Of a stretch of DNA of 9,335 nt, positions 7,797 to 9,335 are shown one piece after another. The notes beneath the pieces were generated by a model, which saw only the letters and a list, made by a program, of their open reading frames with translations, was not told where the DNA came from and ran no database searches. Both the position numbers and the translations under genes were made by a program. Positions within the stretch are counted from its first letter, which is position 1. Each line of letters starts with the position of its first letter. This stretch comes from an uncultured Pirellulales bacterium (GTDB lineage: Bacteria; Planctomycetota; Planctomycetia; Pirellulales; Lacipirellulaceae): positions 1 to 9,335 of the forward strand of contig CAMYJY010000067.1 of the NCBI GenBank assembly GCA_947258835.1, in the 5' to 3' direction.

Positions 7797-7960
7797 GTGC
7801 TCGTGCTCGTGCTCGTAATCGAAGAGCAGCTCCGATGACCGAGCCCATCTTGGACCATGATTGACTCGACGTTTACCGTGCGACGATGAAGTTCAATGGT
7901 GTGGCGGAATCGTCGGCGGAGTCCAATACAAACGACGATTACGAGCACGAGCACGAGCAC
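7797..7960. repeat. Perfect 25-bp inverted repeat of GAGCAC hexamers flanking 114 bp
   Basis: Positions 7797-7821 are exactly complementary to 7936-7960. Each arm consists of about three GAGCAC/GTGCTC units ending in cgattacg/cgtaatcg. Because both arms lie in a single open minus-strand frame (7981 to 7718), that frame encodes a hydrophobic VLVLVLVIV run from one arm and an ITSTSTSTM run from the other. I treat the frame as a by-product of the repeat. I recall similar gattacgagcacgagcac strings dispersed in planctomycete genomes, but cannot confirm this here. Confidence 0.7.
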
Positions 7961-8017
7961 CGCTGCGCTGAGCAGGAACATCGGGGAAAGCTAGAACTTA
8001 GCCTATATTGAGATGTG

Positions 8018-8037
8018 CAGTAAAACACAGTAAAACA
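8018..8037. repeat. Tandem duplication of a 10-mer
   Basis: cagtaaaaca occurs twice in direct succession without mismatch, 7 bp before the hairpin pair at 8044-8082. It contains the string cagtaaa, also present on the minus strand at the MoxR ribosome-binding site. The function is unknown. Confidence 0.65.
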
Positions 8038-8043
8038 ACCTCT

Positions 8044-8096
8044 GGCGGCTGCGCCGCCCAGGTAGGCTGCGCCAACCTGGGCTACCCCCTTTTTTT
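8044..8096. repeat. Two overlapping GGCTGCGCC-core hairpins followed by a T-run
   Basis: ggcggc-tgc-gccgcc (8044-8058) is a perfect hairpin. It overlaps a second one, gcccaggt (8056-8063) with acctgggc (8075-8082), whose inside pairs ggc-tgc-gcc (8065-8073) across an A-A mismatch. Seven T residues follow at 8090-8096. On the plus strand this could act as a weak terminator, but the T-run starts 8 nt after the stem, farther than usual, and there is no upstream plus-strand gene. A repetitive palindrome is the better reading. Confidence 0.65.
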
Positions 8097-8102
8097 CTGG
8101 GG

Positions 8103-8333
8103 AAAATCGTTACCAGCGTTGGGTGCCACCGACAGTCGGCCGGAGTTGGCGTGACCATGAACACAAGTTTTTATCGGCCGATTGTCGGTGTGCGTAGCAC
8201 AGGAGGTTTGGGAGGTTTCCCAGGCAAATTACCTCCTGGGCTGCGCCCGCCGACAATCGTTCGAACCCATCCACTCTCTGGCAAAGTTCTCTCCGCACGA
8301 CTGTCGGTGTCACCCAACGCTGGTAAGGATTTT
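8103..8333. mobile_element. MITE-like element with 37-bp terminal inverted repeats
   Basis: Left end 8103-8139 and right end 8297-8333 are inverted copies matching at 34 of 37 positions, with termini aaaatcgtt.../...ggatttt. The roughly 231-bp element has no coding potential, and its interior (8179-8259) folds into a branched structure. No clear target-site duplication is visible. A third copy of the terminal sequence lies at 7571-7598, 28 of 28 identical to the left end. This size and structure fit a non-autonomous element moved by a transposase encoded elsewhere, but a structured extragenic repeat is an alternative. Confidence 0.55.
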
Positions 8334-8363
8334 GTGGGCAGTATTGGGTGGCACTTGCGGCAG

Positions 8364-9335
8364 GTGAAAGTCCTGCAGCTGCTCGTGCTGCTTTGTCTGT
8401 GGCCTGGCGTAGCGCGGGCGCAGCAGCTTGCCGGTCCGATCACTGCCAACCAAGTCCGTCGGGCCATTGAGGGCGGTGTGAAATATTTGCTGAGCGAGCA
8501 AAGCGTGCAGCGTGGTCGTTGGAATGAAGTCCAGCGTTACCCCGGCGGGGTGACCGCCTTATGTGCCTTGGCCCTGCTCAATGCGGGCGTGGAGCCCCAG
8601 CATCCACAAATTCAGCAAGCGCTTGGTTTTTTGCGCAAGCTGGAGCCAGAGGCTACGTACAGCACGGCGCTGCAGACCATGGTCTTTGCCGCAGCCGAAC
8701 CGCAGCGTGATTTTCCACTCATCCAGCGGAATGTGGGCTGGCTGGAGTCGGTGCAATTGGAAGCGGGGAGTTGGTCCTATCCCCGCGGTGGTGGCGACAA
8801 TAGCAATTCTCAATTTGCCGTGTTGGCCTTGCATGAAGCCGAGCGGGTTGGGGCTGTGGTCCAACCAGACACCTGGCAAAAGGCCTTGGACTATTGGCGG
8901 GGTTGCCAAACTCCGCGCGGATCTTGGGGCTACCAAGCCAATTGGCAAAAAGGCTCGGGAAGCATGACCTGTGCGGGCATTGCCGCCACGGTGATTTGTT
9001 CCGGACACGTGCGACCACCCAATGCGGTGATTCGCCAGGATCAGGTGCAATGCTGTCAGCCACAGGCAGTAGATAATTCCTTAGAGTCCGGTTTGAATTG
9101 GTTGGCACAGAACTTTTCGGTGCGGCGGAATCCTTCGGCGAGGCGGAATCCTGAGCAGCGTGGTCAGGGAAGTGTGTGGCACTACTATTATTTGTATGGC
9201 CTGGAGCGGGTGGGGCGGCTGACTGCGAGGCGCTTTATTGGGGAGCACGATTGGTACCGCGAGGGGGCCGAATTCTTGGTCGCGCAGCAGGATCCCTTTA
9301 GCCGCAATTGGGTGGGCGCGCATCATGCCGAGGAC
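8364..9335 (+). CDS. Exported prenyltransferase/squalene-oxidase-repeat protein, N-terminal part (probably DUF4159-associated); runs off the window
   Basis: The frame is open from GTG at 8364 to the last base, giving 324 residues with no stop. Residues 1-19 form a signal peptide (MKVLQLLVLLCLWPGVARA, cleavage before QQ). After it comes an alpha/alpha-barrel repeat domain like squalene-hopene cyclases: GGVTALCALALLNAG (61-75), QLEAGSWSYPRGGGDNSNSQ (131-150), CQTPRGSWGY (181-190) and QQDPFSRNW (308-316) are QW-like motifs. In planctomycetes this domain commonly precedes a C-terminal DUF4159 domain, which would lie beyond the window. The catalytic DxDD motif of true cyclases is not seen, so enzymatic activity is doubtful. 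A 9-bp in-frame repetition gives RRNPSA-RRNPEQ (255-265). An alternative GTG at 8334, 4 nt after AAGGA, would add ten residues (MGSIGWHLRQ). I prefer 8364 because it gives a compact signal peptide. Confidence 0.85.
   Translation, partial: MKVLQLLVLLCLWPGVARAQQLAGPITANQVRRAIEGGVKYLLSEQSVQRGRWNEVQRYPGGVTALCALALLNAGVEPQHPQIQQALGFLRKLEPEATYSTALQTMVFAAAEPQRDFPLIQRNVGWLESVQLEAGSWSYPRGGGDNSNSQFAVLALHEAERVGAVVQPDTWQKALDYWRGCQTPRGSWGYQANWQKGSGSMTCAGIAATVICSGHVRPPNAVIRQDQVQCCQPQAVDNSLESGLNWLAQNFSVRRNPSARRNPEQRGQGSVWHYYYLYGLERVGRLTARRFIGEHDWYREGAEFLVAQQDPFSRNWVGAHHAED

Larger units (their letters stand above)
6983..8363. other. 1.4-kb intergenic region between divergent units, packed with structured repeats
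   Basis: I see no convincing protein gene here. The interval contains the leader of the minus-strand operon and the upstream region of the plus-strand exported protein. Between them lie many inverted repeats: 7004-7038, 7135-7173, 7234-7251, 7545-7584, 7631-7649, 7655-7679, 7678-7692, 7797-7960, 8044-8082 and 8103-8333. The stretch 7260-7540 holds nothing I can name. No clear sigma-70 promoter pair stands out for either direction. Confidence 0.6.

Noticed and set aside
7718..7981. 87-codon minus-strand frame with a hydrophobic N-terminus
   Set aside because: Both low-complexity segments are encoded by the hexamer inverted repeat and no ribosome-binding site precedes the ATG. It is kept only as a finding.
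8056..8096. Intrinsic terminator (stem followed by seven T)
   Set aside because: The T-run begins 8 nt after the stem and no plus-strand gene lies upstream.
8179..8259. Cloverleaf-like fold as a tRNA gene
   Set aside because: The closing stem is 10 bp, the arms and loops do not match tRNA geometry, and there is no anticodon loop or T-loop consensus.
7545..8333. CRISPR array
   Set aside because: Repeats are few, in mixed orientations and irregularly spaced, with no cas genes in the window.
8559..9050. 163-codon minus-strand frame antisense to the exported protein
   Set aside because: The plus-strand frame has a signal peptide and QW-like repeats, while this one has no motif.

Overview
The window looks like chromosomal DNA from a planctomycete, probably of the Pirellulales group. 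This rests on gene content: a MoxR ATPase, a short DUF58 protein and two large membrane VWA proteins with amidotransferase-like folds in one operon, next to a secreted prenyltransferase/squalene-oxidase-repeat protein of the DUF4159-associated type. No rRNA or marker gene is present to confirm the assignment.

Layout: 1-563 has no convincing gene. It holds a very strong hairpin (79-121), a tandem 11-mer (273-294) and three copies of a 20-bp palindrome with the core attcccgc/gcgggaat (336-533). Positions 564-6982 hold one tightly packed minus-strand operon, read in the order MoxR ATPase (TTG start), DUF58 protein (GTG), BatA-like VWA protein (ATG) and second VWA/amidotransferase-like protein (GTG). 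Gaps between genes are +3, +3 and -4 nt, so the four proteins are almost certainly co-expressed. Positions 6983-8363 form a 1.4-kb intergenic region with no convincing gene and an unusual density of inverted repeats. Positions 8364-9335 carry the 5' part of a plus-strand gene for a secreted alpha/alpha-barrel protein that runs off the window.

How the genes fit together: by family knowledge, MoxR AAA+ ATPases act as chaperone-like partners of VWA (MIDAS metal-binding) proteins. Here MoxR and the DUF58 VWA-like protein have no membrane segment and should be cytoplasmic. The two large proteins each have two N-terminal membrane segments and one C-terminal one. By the positive-inside rule, this puts their VWA and amidotransferase-like domains on the outer face of the cytoplasmic membrane. 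The exported protein encoded divergently may work with them at the cell surface. The substrate and purpose of such planctomycete operons are unknown to me, and nothing in the sequence settles them.

The most unusual material is non-coding. The central spacer contains hairpin families whose loop-proximal cores are conserved while the outer stems differ but stay complementary. It also contains a MITE-like element of about 231 bp with 37-bp terminal inverted repeats that folds inside into a four-way junction, and a perfect 25-bp inverted repeat built from GAGCAC hexamers. One hairpin lies in the leader of the MoxR operon, and the MITE-like element ends 30 bp before the start of the divergent gene, so these repeats may influence expression of both transcription units.
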